The notes beneath the pieces are model-generated. The model was not told the origin of the DNA and made no database searches. It saw nothing but the letters and a program-made list of their open reading frames with translations. Below are positions 44,536 through 52,465 of a stretch of 64,000 bases of DNA, piece by piece. The DNA lies in the NCBI GenBank assembly GCA_963717475.1, contig OY970337.1, positions 2,728,001 to 2,792,000 of the forward strand, written 5' to 3'. The stretch comes from AC-32 sp963717475. Its GTDB lineage: Bacteria > Actinomycetota > Thermoleophilia > Gaiellales > Gaiellaceae. Position 1 is the first letter of the stretch. Every line of letters starts with the position of its first letter. A program made the translations under genes and the position numbers.

Positions 44536-47439
44536 ATGGCCGAGACTCCGACCGACGTCCTCGTCGCCGGCTACCAGGACATCGACGAGGCAACCGCGGA
44601 CTTCGAGTCGCTCGTTGCGCTGGTCAAGGCCAAGCAGGTGACGATCGACGGCGTCATCCTCGTCACGCATGCCGAGGACGGCAGCGTCGCCGTCCGGCAA
44701 ACGGGCGACAACCGTGGTCGTAAGGGAGCGGGCTGGGGTGGCGGCGTCGGGCTCGCGATCGGCCTCTTTTCGCCGCCGGTGCTCGCGTCGGTCGCCGTCG
44801 GCGCGGTGGCCGGCGGGGTGATCGGCAGGTTCGTCGACCACCGTGTTGAGCACGAGATCCACGACAAGATCGGTGAGAACCTGCCACCGGGATCGGCAGG
44901 CATCATCGCCGTCTTCGACGACGAGCAGCGGCTCGGCGTCGAGCAGGCGCTGCAGGGGGCCATGCTCCTCTCGGTCGTCCAAGGCGACAAGCAGGGAACG
45001 GGCGCGCTGAAGCAGTCGCTGGCCGAAGCGATGGGGAAGTTCAGCCCTGACCGTACCGTCCTGCCGATTCCTGATCCGAACTTCGGCGGCACGGTCGGGC
45101 GCACGCTCGACGAGTCGGTTCCGGACTGGACGGTCAACATGACGCCCTCGCCGCCCGAGGGCGCGCCGAACGTCCTGGTCGTGCTGCTCGACGACGCGGG
45201 CTTCGGCAATCCCTCAACCTTCGGCGGCCCGGTCTCGACCCCGAGTATGTCGCGGCTCGCCGAACAGGGAGCCCGCTACAACCACTTCCACGTCACCGCG
45301 CTCTGCTCGCCCACGCGCGCCGCGCTGCTGACCGGCCGTAACCACCACAGCGTCGGGTTCGGCTCGATCGGGGAGCTGCCCGGACCGTTTCCGGGCTACA
45401 CCGCCTCGGTGCCACAAGATTGCTCGTCGTTCGTCCGGGCGCTCCAGGGCAACGGCTACAGCACGGCCGGCTTCGGCAAGTGGCATCTCACTCCAGACCA
45501 CGTCCAGGGGGCGGCCGGGCCGTTCGACCGCTGGCCGAACGGCTGGGGGTTCGATCACTTCTGGGGCTTCCTCGGCGGCGAGACGGGGCAGTTCGACCCC
45601 GTGATCACGCAGGACAACACAACGCTCGGAGTCCCGGAAGGTGAGGACGGCAAGCAGTACTACCTCCCGGACGACCTGACCGACCAGGCGGCGAGTTGGC
45701 TGCACACCGTCCGCGCGCAGGATCAGACGAAGCCCTGGTTCATCTACTACTCCACCGGCTGCGCGCACGCGCCGCACCAGGTGACGAAGGACTGGAGCGA
45801 GCAATACCGGGGCAAATTCGACGGAGGCTGGGACGCACTCCGCGAGGAGACCTTCGAGCGCCAGAAGAAGCTCGGCGTGATTCCGCCGGACGCGGAGCTG
45901 ACGGAGCGGCCCGAGGCCCTGCCGGCCTGGGAGTCGCTCTCGGAGAGCGAACGGAAGCTGTACGCCCGCCAGATGGAGATCTATGCCGGCTACCTCGAGA
46001 ATGCGGACTGGAACGTTGGGCGACTCCTGGACGCCATCGAGGAGATGGGCGAGCTCGAGCACACGCTCGTGATCTACATCTTCGGTGACAACGGCGCGAG
46101 CATGGAGGGCACGATCACCGGCACCTTCAACGAGCTGACCATGCAGAACGGAATCGCGCTGAGCCCCGAGCAGCAGCTCTCGCTGATCGAGAACTACGGC
46201 GGTCTCGACGCCTGGGGCAGCGACGCCTTCGCGCCGCACTACGCCGCGGCCTGGGCCTGGGCCGGCAACGCGCCGTTCCAGTGGGGAAAGCAAGTTGCCT
46301 CGTATCTCGGCGGCACGCGCAACCCGATGGTCGTCTCCTGGCCCGAGCGAATGACCGATCGAGGCGGGTATCGCACGCAGTTCACCCACTGCATCGACCT
46401 CGGACCGACGATTCTCGAAGCGGCCGGCATCCCCGAGCCCAAGGTCGTGGACGGAATCGGCCAGAAGCCGATGGAGGGGACGAGCTTCCTCTACAACCTC
46501 GACGACGCGGAGGCGGCGGAGCAGCACACGGTGCAGTACTTCGAGATGTACGGCAACCGCGCGATCTACAAGGACGGCTGGTGGGCGGCCTGCATGCTCG
46601 ATCGCATCCCCTGGGACGCCTCGCCGCCGTCGATCGGGAGGTTCGCACCCGGCCTCTACGACCCGGAGCAGGACAAGTGGGAGCTCTACTACCTACCCGA
46701 CGACTTCTCGCAGGCGAAGGATCTCGCCCCGGAGCAGCCGGAGAAGCTGGCGGAGCTCAAGGAGCTCTTCTGGCAGGAAGCCGAGAAGCACAACGTGCTG
46801 CCGCTGCTCGCCGGGTTCTCGGTCTTCTTCGGGATCCTGCCGCCACTGCCGACGATCACCACGCACACGTTCTACGGTGACGTGCAGAACATCGCGTCCG
46901 GCATGATCCCGCGCGTCTACGGACGCTCGTACGCAATCGAGGCCGAGCTCTTGGTCCCGGAGGAGGGCGCCGAGGGCGTGATCGTCGCCGAGGCGGACGA
47001 GATGGGCGGCTTCTCGCTCTGGGTCGACGAGCAGGGAATGCTGCACCACAGCTACTCGATGATGGGCGTCGAGCACTACAAGCAGGTCTCGACCGAGCCG
47101 ATCCCGACGGGCGACATCACCGTCCGCATGCAGTTCGACGCGGACCGGGAGGAGCGATCGGCCGGCGGGATGGTCTCGCTCTATACAAACGACGAGAAGA
47201 TCGGCGAGGGGCGGATCGAGAAGACCGTCTTCTTCCGCTTCTCCGGCTACAGCGGCATGGATATCGGCCGCGACAACGGCCTCGTCGTCGACCGGGCCTA
47301 CGCCGAGAAGGCGCCCTATGCGTTCACCGGGACGGTGAAGAAGGTCGTCTTCGACCTGAAGCCCGCGGGCCACGGTGACGAACAGGCACTGCACGAAGCC
47401 GCGGCGCACAGCGCGGCTGCGCATGGCATCAGCGCTTAG
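44536..47439 (+). CDS. Arylsulfatase with N-terminal DUF1269 domain
   Basis: A 967-residue protein. Residues 1 to about 170 resemble DUF1269 membrane-associated proteins (DVLVAGYQDIDEATADFESLVAL, then a Gly-rich hydrophobic hairpin GVGLAIGLFSPPVLASVAVGAVAGGVIGRFVDHRVEHEI). From about 213 the type I sulfatase begins: NVLVVLLDDAGFGNPS (metal Asp219/Asp220) and the formylglycine site LCSPTRAALLTGRN with Cys257. FGKWHLTPDH and FGDNGASMEGT follow. The Cys needs conversion to formylglycine. No signal peptide is seen, so it may be cytoplasmic or membrane-bound. The fusion is unusual. Confidence 0.93.
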   Translation: MAETPTDVLVAGYQDIDEATADFESLVALVKAKQVTIDGVILVTHAEDGSVAVRQTGDNRGRKGAGWGGGVGLAIGLFSPPVLASVAVGAVAGGVIGRFVDHRVEHEIHDKIGENLPPGSAGIIAVFDDEQRLGVEQALQGAMLLSVVQGDKQGTGALKQSLAEAMGKFSPDRTVLPIPDPNFGGTVGRTLDESVPDWTVNMTPSPPEGAPNVLVVLLDDAGFGNPSTFGGPVSTPSMSRLAEQGARYNHFHVTALCSPTRAALLTGRNHHSVGFGSIGELPGPFPGYTASVPQDCSSFVRALQGNGYSTAGFGKWHLTPDHVQGAAGPFDRWPNGWGFDHFWGFLGGETGQFDPVITQDNTTLGVPEGEDGKQYYLPDDLTDQAASWLHTVRAQDQTKPWFIYYSTGCAHAPHQVTKDWSEQYRGKFDGGWDALREETFERQKKLGVIPPDAELTERPEALPAWESLSESERKLYARQMEIYAGYLENADWNVGRLLDAIEEMGELEHTLVIYIFGDNGASMEGTITGTFNELTMQNGIALSPEQQLSLIENYGGLDAWGSDAFAPHYAAAWAWAGNAPFQWGKQVASYLGGTRNPMVVSWPERMTDRGGYRTQFTHCIDLGPTILEAAGIPEPKVVDGIGQKPMEGTSFLYNLDDAEAAEQHTVQYFEMYGNRAIYKDGWWAACMLDRIPWDASPPSIGRFAPGLYDPEQDKWELYYLPDDFSQAKDLAPEQPEKLAELKELFWQEAEKHNVLPLLAGFSVFFGILPPLPTITTHTFYGDVQNIASGMIPRVYGRSYAIEAELLVPEEGAEGVIVAEADEMGGFSLWVDEQGMLHHSYSMMGVEHYKQVSTEPIPTGDITVRMQFDADREERSAGGMVSLYTNDEKIGEGRIEKTVFFRFSGYSGMDIGRDNGLVVDRAYAEKAPYAFTGTVKKVVFDLKPAGHGDEQALHEAAAHSAAAHGISA

Positions 47440-47483
47440 GCGAAGGAGCGAAGGCGTGTCCCACAATCGAAAGGAGCACGACG

Positions 47484-47996
47484 ATGCCGTTGCTGCGCGG
47501 CCGCCGCGACGACGGCGGGACTAAGTACCGGATGCAGGAGAAGCTGTTCGCGATCGGCGACGACTTCTGGGTCGAGAACGAGGAGGGGGAGCGGGCGTTC
47601 AAGGTTGATGGGAAGGCGCTTCGCATCCGCGACACGTTGGTGCTTGAAGACGCGGCCGGCGTCGAGCTGTTCACTGTTCAGGAGAAGAAGCTGCGCGTTC
47701 GCGACACGATGGAGATAGAGCGAGGCGGGCAGACCGCCGCAACGATCAAGAAGGCTTTGATCACCCCGTTGCGCGAACGCTTCTCGATCACCGTCGAAGG
47801 CGGCGGCGACATGGAGGCGAAGGGCAACGTCGTAGACCACGAGTACAAGATCGAGCGCGGTGGGGACAAGGTGGCCGAAGTGTCGAAGCGCTGGTTCCGG
47901 GTCCGGGACACATACGGAATCGAGATCGCGCCCGGCCAAGACGACGCGCTCATCCTCGCCGTCACTGTCTGCATCGACCAGATGAGCCGCGCCTGA
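47484..47996 (+). CDS. LURP-one-related (tubby-like) protein
   Basis: A 170-residue beta-rich protein: KYRMQEKLFAIGDDFWVENEEGERAFKVDGKALRIRDTLVLEDAAGVELFTVQEKKLRVRDTMEIERGG, then EYKIERGGDKVAEVSKRWFRVRDTYGIEI. This is the LURP-one/scramblase-like fold and its length fits stand-alone bacterial members. The biochemical role is unknown. It follows the arylsulfatase gene by 44 bases, with AAAGGAG before the ATG. Confidence 0.88.
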   Translation: MPLLRGRRDDGGTKYRMQEKLFAIGDDFWVENEEGERAFKVDGKALRIRDTLVLEDAAGVELFTVQEKKLRVRDTMEIERGGQTAATIKKALITPLRERFSITVEGGGDMEAKGNVVDHEYKIERGGDKVAEVSKRWFRVRDTYGIEIAPGQDDALILAVTVCIDQMSRA

Positions 47997-48064
47997 GCAG
48001 CATGACCCACGAGCGGGACCACGCCTGTTGATCGACCCCTCGTTCCCATGGTCCGCTCGTAAGG

Positions 48065-48430
48065 TCAGGACGACTGCACGAGAATGATCACCACCGTCCC
48101 GAGCCCGAGCAGCACGCCAGCCGCTGTGAAGACGAGGCCGGCGCGACGGCCGAACGGGGCGTAGTCGCCTTGCTCGAGGGCTTCTTCGACGCGCTTCTGG
48201 CGGTCGTAGGCGTAGACGATCATGCAGACGCCGACCAGGCCGAACGCGATCCCGATCACCTCGAACGGCCAGGCTGCCCCGCTCGACAGCTCGGGCACCA
48301 ACTTCCCCGCGGCGAGGCTGACGGCGATCGTGGTCAGTCCCGTGCGCCACCACGCGAGGTAGGTCCGCTCATTGGCGAGGCGAGTCCGCCGGAGGGCGTC
48401 TTCCGCGCCGTTGTGGTGCGCCGGGGGCAC
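48065..48430 (-). CDS. DUF202 (YidH-like) membrane protein, paralogue
   Basis: A 121-residue protein with RRTRLANERTYLAWWRTGLTTIAVSLAAGKLVPELSSGAAWPFEVIGIAFGLVGVCMIVYAYDRQKRVEEAL and a last TM segment (about 99-118). It closely resembles the gene at 32433-32837 in the same stretch, including LVPELSSGA-WPFE. Function is unknown. It is the last gene before the tRNA-Thr fragment at 48.5 kb. Confidence 0.88.
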   Translation of the reverse strand: MPPAHHNGAEDALRRTRLANERTYLAWWRTGLTTIAVSLAAGKLVPELSSGAAWPFEVIGIAFGLVGVCMIVYAYDRQKRVEEALEQGDYAPFGRRAGLVFTAAGVLLGLGTVVIILVQSS

Positions 48431-48492
48431 AACCGCCGCTTCGGCGCGCAGGCTTGCTCCCCTGCCGTCAACTAGCAGGTGGCGCGCCGTCC

Positions 48493-48522
48493 GAAAGGTG
48501 GGCTCTAGGCGGTGGGCCTTTC
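48493..48522 (-). terminator. Weak hairpin 3' of tRNA-Thr fragment copy 2
   Basis: GAAAGG (48493-48498) and CCTTTC (48517-48522) can pair around an 18-base loop, ending six bases from the tRNA fragment. It is much weaker than the 39.5-kb terminator but occupies the same relative position. Confidence 0.35.
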
Positions 48523-48528
48523 ATTAAG

Positions 48529-48572
48529 GAAGCCCTCTGACGGACTCGAACCGTCGACCCCCTCCTTACCAT
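48529..48572 (-). repeat. tRNA-Thr 3' fragment (putative attachment core, copy 2)
   Basis: Identical to 39508-39551 and to the anticodon-loop-to-3' part of tRNA-Thr at 51694-51737, in the same orientation. With the preceding G it matches the intact gene's flank for 45 bases. The tRNA 5' half is absent. Confidence 0.85.
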
Positions 48573-48712
48573 CGAGCAACGAGGCGGGAACGGCGGGCAA
48601 GGCCGGGAAGCCGCGGGCACGGAAGTCCCGCAAGAAGAAGGAATCGCCCGAAGACGAGTGACCTCCCGTGGACTCCGGTGCCCGCGCTGGTGTTCCCTCA
48701 GGGTTCCCTCGG
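48573..48712 (+). repeat. Repeated arm adjacent to tRNA-Thr fragment (copy 2)
   Basis: It begins with the same 18 bases as copy 1 (48573-48590). A plus-strand frame ends in RKSRKKKESPEDE and stop, close to copy 1. It finishes with a tandem TTCCCTCA-GGG-TTCCCTC (48693-48710). The stop codon of the minus-strand cyclase gene lies immediately after it. Confidence 0.65.
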
Positions 48713-51463
48713 CTACGCCGGAGCCGGATCGCCCGGCCGAGCCATCTCGAGCGTCTCGGCAATGGTGAGCCTTCGGCCGGCCTCGGTCGCGCGGATGACA
48801 TCCTCCGCGGCCAGCGAGGCGCGCGCGCGGTCGATGAGCTCGCGCCCGACCGGATTGTCGCCGTAGACGTTGACGATGCCCTCTTCGCCGGCATAGATCT
48901 CGGCCGCTGCCGCGATGCGTACTGCTGCATCGGGCCGGTGGTCGACTGCGGCGGCAGCCGCAAGGCCGATCAACGAGAGGCCGACTCCACGGATGCTCGC
49001 GAGCTCGGTGTATGCCCGAACGGACTCGAAGAAGTACCGGCGTGCGGCTGCGGCGTCTTCGAGCCCGAGATGCGTCCACGCCATTTCCGACAGGATGCGC
49101 GCTTCCTCTGCGCGATCTCCGATCGCTTCGAAGGCTGCGAGCGCCTGACCGTACAGATCGAGCGCGTCGACGAGGTCGTCACGGCCCGCCGCGAGTTGGG
49201 CGAGAGTACTGAGGGAGACGCCGGCTCCTTCGTGGTCGCCGAGCCTCCGCTGAATCGCAAGTGCGTGCTCGGACTTCTCCGCTGCGGTCTCGGTGTCTCC
49301 CTGGAGAGCGTCGACGATCCCGTCGAAGCTCGAGGCGAGGCCCTCAGCCCAGGCGAAGCCGAGCGCGCGGCTCGCCTCGGCGCCCTCGCGCGCACACTTC
49401 GACGCTTCCTCGAGGTCGGATCCAAGCAGACCGATCGCGCGGCATGTCGCGGCGATGCAGACCTCTCGCGCGGGGCCGAGCCCCGCTGCCCCCTGACACG
49501 CCTCGGCCCACTGCTCGTCCGCCTGTTCGTACGCCCCGAGGGTCCAGGACGCGAGCCCCGCCGTGATCAGTGCGCCCACGCGACCGCGTGTGGGGGCGCT
49601 CGTCGCATCGGCTTGGAGAAAGCGGGCGGTGTAGTCGCGCGCCGTCAGGTGCTTTCCTCGGATGTGCCAGTACATCCAGAGGTCGCCGCAAAGCTGGAGG
49701 CCGGCCTCGAGGGCGTCGGCGTCGCCTGCGCGCGCGGCGTCGAGAAGCTTGCCGAGAGCGGCTTCGAGATTGGCCTCGTCCGCGACGCCTTGCTCGATCG
49801 ACGCTTGCTGGGTCGTGCCCTCGATGCCGTCTCGGACCTCGCGAGCGAGGGCCGCGTACCGATGAGCGTGTCTCAGCGCGATCTGGTCAGACTCCCCGGC
49901 AGCCTCGAGTCGTTCTCTCGCGTATTCGCGAATCGTCTCCAGCATCTGGAGCCGGTCTTGTGCCTCGACCTGCACGAGCGCCTTGTCCACGAGCGACTCG
50001 AGCCCGTCGAGTGAAGGCGTCTCCGCGTCGGCGCAGACGGCCTCGACATCTCCGAACGCACACCCGCCTGCGAAGAGGGCCATGCGCCGGAAGAGCCGCT
50101 GCTCCGGCTCCGTCAGCAGCGAATGGCTCCAGTCGATCGTCGCCCGGAGCGTCTGCTGCCGCCCCGGGCTGTCGCGATTCGCTGACGTGAGCACGTCGAG
50201 AGCGTGGTCGAGGCGCTCGAGGAGCGCGTCGGGTGACAACAGCCGTGAACGAGCAGCGGCGAGCTCGAGGGCGAGCGGCAGCCCGTCGAGCCTGCGGCAG
50301 ATGGCTGCGATCGCTCCGGCGTTGTCGGCCGTCACGTCGAACGACCCCCGGGCCGACCTCGCGCGCTGCACGAACAGCACGACGGCGGGGGACGCCGCGA
50401 CCGACTCCGGCGAGACTCCTTCCGACCCGGAAGGGAGCGCGAGCGGCCCCAGCGAAAATTCGTGTTCGGCCGCGAGCCTCAACGGCGCACGGCTCGTCAC
50501 GACGATTCGCAACATGGGGCAGCGCTCAGTCAGCGTCGCCACTTCGGGTGCGACAGCGACGATCTGCTCGAAGTTGTCCAGAAGCAGCAGGGTGGGCCGG
50601 TCGCCGATCAGGGAGACGATGCCGTCGAGGAGCGTTCGTTCCTCCGCCTCCTTGACGTCGAGTGCGGTCGCGAGCGTCGGGAGGAACGCCGCAGGCTCGG
50701 AGACGTCTGCGAGCGTGATGAACGCGAGAGCGTCCGGGAACTCTGCTGCGAGGAGCCGTCCGAGCTCGATCAGCACGCGCGTCTTTCCGACCCCGCCGGG
50801 ACCGGTGATCGTGACCACCCGCTGCGTTCGCACGAGATCGGTGAGCGCGGCGAGCTCGCCCGTACGCCCGACGAGCGGCACCGCCGGAGTGGGGAGACTG
50901 CTCGGCAGGCTCGCGAAGCGCTCGCCCTTTCCCTCGAGCGCTCTCGCGTCCGGTACCACCAAGCCGTCGGCCGACACGGCAAACAGTTCGAAGGCGCGCC
51001 CGACGTTCTTGAGCCTGAACCGCCCCAACGGCACGGCAACAACATCGCTTCGGTTCTTGATCTGCTCGTACGCCGCGTCCGACAGCAAGACGCCGCCTGG
51101 GACGGCGAACGACTCGATCCGCGCAGCGACGTTGACGGCATCGCCCGTCAACCGCTCCGGTTCGACGACCACCTCACCGCTGTGCACGCCGATACGAACC
51201 AGCACGTCCTGCGGCGCGAGCTCCTGCTGAACAGCTACCGCTGCCTGGACCGCGGCGAGCGAGCTCGGGAACATGCTCATGCTTCCGTCCCCGAGCCGTT
51301 GCACGATCGTCCCCCCGAACGCCTCGTGATGACGTTCGAGCGCGTCCCAGTACCGCTCTCGCCGGTCGAGTGCGAGACGCTCGTCCGCCTGCAACAACGC
51401 GGTGTACCCGGCCATGTCCGTGAACATCACCGCAACAAGGCGACGATCGAGCGCGACAACCAC
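48713..51463 (-). CDS. Class III cyclase-domain / AAA ATPase / TPR regulator
   Basis: A 916-residue protein. The N-terminal class III nucleotide cyclase domain (about 8-165) has AVMFTDMAGYT (Asp16), QRLGDGSMSMF (Asp59) and RIGVHSGEVVVEPERLTGDAVNVAARIE. The ATPase domain opens with VPLVGRTGEL and P-loop GPGGVGKT (221-228), with LLLLDNFEQI as Walker B. TPR-like helices fill about 500-890. There is no C-terminal LuxR domain. Such proteins are signalling ATPases; whether the cyclase is active is not certain. It is the only gene between tRNA-Thr fragment copy 2 and the intact tRNA-Thr. Confidence 0.9.
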   Translation of the reverse strand: MVVALDRRLVAVMFTDMAGYTALLQADERLALDRRERYWDALERHHEAFGGTIVQRLGDGSMSMFPSSLAAVQAAVAVQQELAPQDVLVRIGVHSGEVVVEPERLTGDAVNVAARIESFAVPGGVLLSDAAYEQIKNRSDVVAVPLGRFRLKNVGRAFELFAVSADGLVVPDARALEGKGERFASLPSSLPTPAVPLVGRTGELAALTDLVRTQRVVTITGPGGVGKTRVLIELGRLLAAEFPDALAFITLADVSEPAAFLPTLATALDVKEAEERTLLDGIVSLIGDRPTLLLLDNFEQIVAVAPEVATLTERCPMLRIVVTSRAPLRLAAEHEFSLGPLALPSGSEGVSPESVAASPAVVLFVQRARSARGSFDVTADNAGAIAAICRRLDGLPLALELAAARSRLLSPDALLERLDHALDVLTSANRDSPGRQQTLRATIDWSHSLLTEPEQRLFRRMALFAGGCAFGDVEAVCADAETPSLDGLESLVDKALVQVEAQDRLQMLETIREYARERLEAAGESDQIALRHAHRYAALAREVRDGIEGTTQQASIEQGVADEANLEAALGKLLDAARAGDADALEAGLQLCGDLWMYWHIRGKHLTARDYTARFLQADATSAPTRGRVGALITAGLASWTLGAYEQADEQWAEACQGAAGLGPAREVCIAATCRAIGLLGSDLEEASKCAREGAEASRALGFAWAEGLASSFDGIVDALQGDTETAAEKSEHALAIQRRLGDHEGAGVSLSTLAQLAAGRDDLVDALDLYGQALAAFEAIGDRAEEARILSEMAWTHLGLEDAAAARRYFFESVRAYTELASIRGVGLSLIGLAAAAAVDHRPDAAVRIAAAAEIYAGEEGIVNVYGDNPVGRELIDRARASLAAEDVIRATEAGRRLTIAETLEMARPGDPAPA

Positions 51464-51695
51464 GACGCGATCCTCTCAGCGCCGGTACGGCCGCGCCAAC
51501 CCGGCAGAGCAACGTGCGTCTAGCTCCCTGTCCGCTAAGAGGGGGTCACCACAGCTCGGATCGGCTTGCACAAGCCAAGCGCGGCATGCGAACTCGCGCG
51601 ATAAGGGAACGCCAGCTAGAGCCCGCAAGTGCCCGCGCGTGCCAGACGTTTGCAAAGTAGGCAAAGGAAAACGCCACTTGCAGGGGTTTCGCGGA
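51464..51695. other. Intergenic region 3' of tRNA-Thr
   Basis: The region contains a hairpin on the tRNA 3' side: AAAACGCC (51668-51675) with GGGGTTT (51683-51689), one mismatch. Its minus-strand continuation has a short U run, so it is probably the tRNA terminator. No gene is apparent in the remaining ~200 bases. Confidence 0.5.
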
Positions 51696-51768
51696 AGCCC
51701 TCTGACGGACTCGAACCGTCGACCCCCTCCTTACCATGGAGGTGCTCTACCAACTGAGCTAAGAGGGC
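51696..51768 (-). tRNA. tRNA-Thr (GGT)
   Basis: Read on the minus strand: a 7-bp acceptor stem GCCCTCT/AGAGGGC with discriminator U, a D arm with AGCTCAGTTGGTAGAGC, an anticodon stem CCTCC/GGAGG with loop ATGGTAA giving anticodon GGT, and a T arm GACGG-TTCGAGT-CCGTC. The length is 73 nt. CCA is not encoded. The 3' part from the anticodon loop is duplicated at 39508-39551 and 48529-48572. Confidence 0.97.
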
Positions 51769-51830
51769 AGCGCGGTCATTGTAGGCGCGATCTCACGAAG
51801 CGCTTCCGGCTCGCGTTCTACATTCAAGAG

Positions 51831-52301
51831 ATGGCGCGCACGGTCGTCGACACTCCAATCGGGCCGCTCGGCCTCGTCGCTTCAGGCTCCGCGTTGCAGG
51901 CCGTGTTCTTCGACGGGAAGCGCGTCCGGCCTGAGGGGCAGTCGCCCGTCCTAGACGAGGCCGCGCGGCAGCTCGAGGCCTACTTCGCCGGCGAGCTCGT
52001 CGGCTTCGACCTCCCGTTCGAGCTGCACGGCACCGAGTTCCAGCGGCAGTGCTGGCTCGCGCTCGCAACCATCCCGTACGGACAGACCGTGAGCTACGGC
52101 GAGCAGGCGCGGCGCCTCGGGCTGGGCAGCGACAAGGCGCGCGCGGTCGGCGCTGCGAACGGCGCCAACCCGCTGCCGCTCGTGCTCCCGTGCCACCGGG
52201 TGATCGGCGCGGACGGCTCGCTTACCGGCTTCGGCGGCGGGCTGCACGTGAAGCGCTTCCTGCTCGAGCTCGAGGGCGCGCTCCTCCCGCTCGACTCATA
52301 G
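51831..52301 (+). CDS. ogt: Methylated-DNA-[protein]-cysteine S-methyltransferase
   Basis: A 156-residue protein with the active-site motif LPCHRVIGADGSLTGFGGGL (Cys about 122) and the DNA-binding helix region FQRQCWLALATIPYGQTVSYGEQARRLG. It transfers alkyl groups from O6-alkylguanine to its own cysteine. Length matches the short Ogt-type enzymes without Ada N-terminal domain. ATG 51831 gives a standard N-terminus (ARTVVDTPIGPLGLVASG). It stands alone between two tRNA genes. Confidence 0.95.
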   Translation: MARTVVDTPIGPLGLVASGSALQAVFFDGKRVRPEGQSPVLDEAARQLEAYFAGELVGFDLPFELHGTEFQRQCWLALATIPYGQTVSYGEQARRLGLGSDKARAVGAANGANPLPLVLPCHRVIGADGSLTGFGGGLHVKRFLLELEGALLPLDS

Positions 52302-52318
52302 AGAAGCTAGAAGCGCGA

Positions 52319-52400
52319 TGGGGGCGGGAGGATTCGAACCTCCGTAGGCTGAGCCGACGGGTTTACAGCCCGTTCCCTTTGGCCACTCGGGCACACCCCC
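52319..52400 (-). tRNA. tRNA-Tyr (GTA)
   Basis: Read on the minus strand: acceptor GGGGGTG paired with CGCCCCC and discriminator A; anticodon stem ACGGG/CCCGT with loop CTGTAAA giving GTA; a long variable arm (CGGCTCAGCCTACG) as expected for a class II tRNA; T arm GGAGG-TTCGAAT-CCTCC. The length is 82 nt. CCA is not encoded. Confidence 0.96.
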
Positions 52401-52465
52401 GGGGTCGGCCATTCTAGCGGCGTCTGGCTTGCGTCACCCCGCCGGAATGGGAAAGACTCGCCGCG

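Noticed and set aside
51530..51552. Another tRNA-like remnant (GCTAAGAGGG then GGTCACC) left of tRNA-Thr
   Set aside because: The match to the tRNA 5' end is only about 10 bases in the direct sense and could be chance.
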